In this document: piece by piece, positions 63,910 through 64,000 of the stretch | Numbering within the stretch: the stretch's first letter is position 1 | How the letters are laid out: each line of letters starts with the position of its first letter | NCBI RefSeq assembly: GCF_024448505.1 | Contig: NZ_JAMOHV010000007.1 | Span: 62,001-126,000, forward strand | DNA: 64,000 nt | DNA from: Stutzerimonas degradans | GTDB taxonomy: Bacteria > Pseudomonadota > Gammaproteobacteria > Pseudomonadales > Pseudomonadaceae | Direction of reading: 5' to 3' | Notes under the pieces: model-generated | Seen by the model: only the letters and a program-made list of their open reading frames with translations | Databases searched by the model: none | Told to the model about the DNA's origin: nothing | Translations under genes and position numbers: made by a program

Positions 63910-64000
63910 ATGCATCCATTCGCGTTCCATGCCGCGGTCTGTCTGATCGCCCTCGCCTGCGCCGACGCGTTCGCCGCGCCGGCCGCGCCCGAGCCGCTGG
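63910..64000 (+). CDS. Start of an exported protein (runs off window)
   Basis: Only about 30 codons are visible: MHPFAFHAAVCLIALACADAFAAPAAPEPL. This is a clear signal peptide with a likely cleavage after AFA. AGGAG precedes the ATG by 7 bases. The identity cannot be told. The upstream TACC-type box suggests it belongs to the alcohol-oxidation regulon, so an exported cytochrome, PQQ-related or relay protein is a reasonable guess. Confidence 0.6.
   Translation, partial: MHPFAFHAAVCLIALACADAFAAPAAPEPL

Noticed and set aside
1-64000. tRNA, rRNA, CRISPR, insertion sequence, prophage or attachment site
   Set aside because: I looked for cloverleaf-like segments, regular short repeats, transposase or integrase motifs and terminal repeats and saw none. 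This is a by-eye check, so a tRNA scan and an IS search would be decisive.

Overview
This is a GC-rich (roughly 60-65%) gammaproteobacterial chromosome segment. Its gene content and order match the Pseudomonas group: the block tig-clpP-clpX-lon-hupB-ppiD, then fabI and an npp-type peptide importer, then mltD-gloB-methyltransferase-rnhA-dnaQ-ldcA. From my knowledge of the P. aeruginosa and P. putida maps, the alcohol-oxidation cluster and the smc/zipA placement suggest the P. stutzeri (Stutzerimonas) branch. That species-level guess is inference. I see no IS element, integrase, phage gene, CRISPR array, rRNA or tRNA.

Layout. 1-7.3 kb: start of a crotonase, lysine/arginine/ornithine decarboxylase, DNA polymerase III epsilon, RNase HI, a methyltransferase, glyoxalase II and lytic transglycosylase MltD. 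7.3-17.1 kb: an HDOD/GAF protein, then a five-gene ABC importer (two solute-binding proteins, two permeases, a double ATPase) whose last gene overlaps fabI. A bidirectional terminator closes this block. 17.1-30.2 kb: protein quality control and chromosome structure, all on the minus strand (ppiD, hupB, lon with a sigma-32-like promoter, clpX, clpP, tig, zipA, smc). 30.4-37.3 kb: moaA, two small membrane proteins, and a caa3-type terminal oxidase (subunit II with cytochrome c, a fused subunit I-III, a small membrane protein, CtaG). 37.2-46.2 kb: a MuxABC-OpmB/MdtABC-type RND efflux operon. 46.4-47.9 kb: a MurJ-family flippase.

47.9-64 kb is the most interesting part. It is a periplasmic alcohol-oxidation island around a PQQ-dependent ethanol-type dehydrogenase (ExaA/PedE). 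Divergent from it run cytochrome c550 (PedF), a substrate-binding-like protein, a SoxYZ-like carrier and a metallo-beta-lactamase-fold hydrolase, which is the so-called quinoprotein relay set. Downstream and around it are a periplasmic pentapeptide-repeat protein, a 3'-5' exonuclease, an MFS carrier, a TonB-dependent receptor with a very acidic loop, a NarL-type regulator with its MoxY-like kinase, a cupredoxin-fold protein with no histidine, a Cache-type chemoreceptor, and the start of another exported protein.

Two DNA motifs tie this island together. One is an ungapped 44-bp element, 33 of 44 positions identical, found in the same orientation upstream of both exaA and the TonB receptor gene. 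It is built of two GGGAA-N3-TTCCC-like dyads 22 bp apart. The other is a 10-bp dyad, TACC(AA/TT)GGTA, in the intergenic regions next to pedF, the cupredoxin-like gene, the chemoreceptor gene and the last gene. They suggest two regulons, one perhaps driven by the local two-component system, and they put the TonB receptor, the chemoreceptor and the histidine-free cupredoxin in the alcohol-oxidation system. The terminal oxidase also stands out: its K-channel lysine is a glutamine and two D-channel asparagine positions are substituted.
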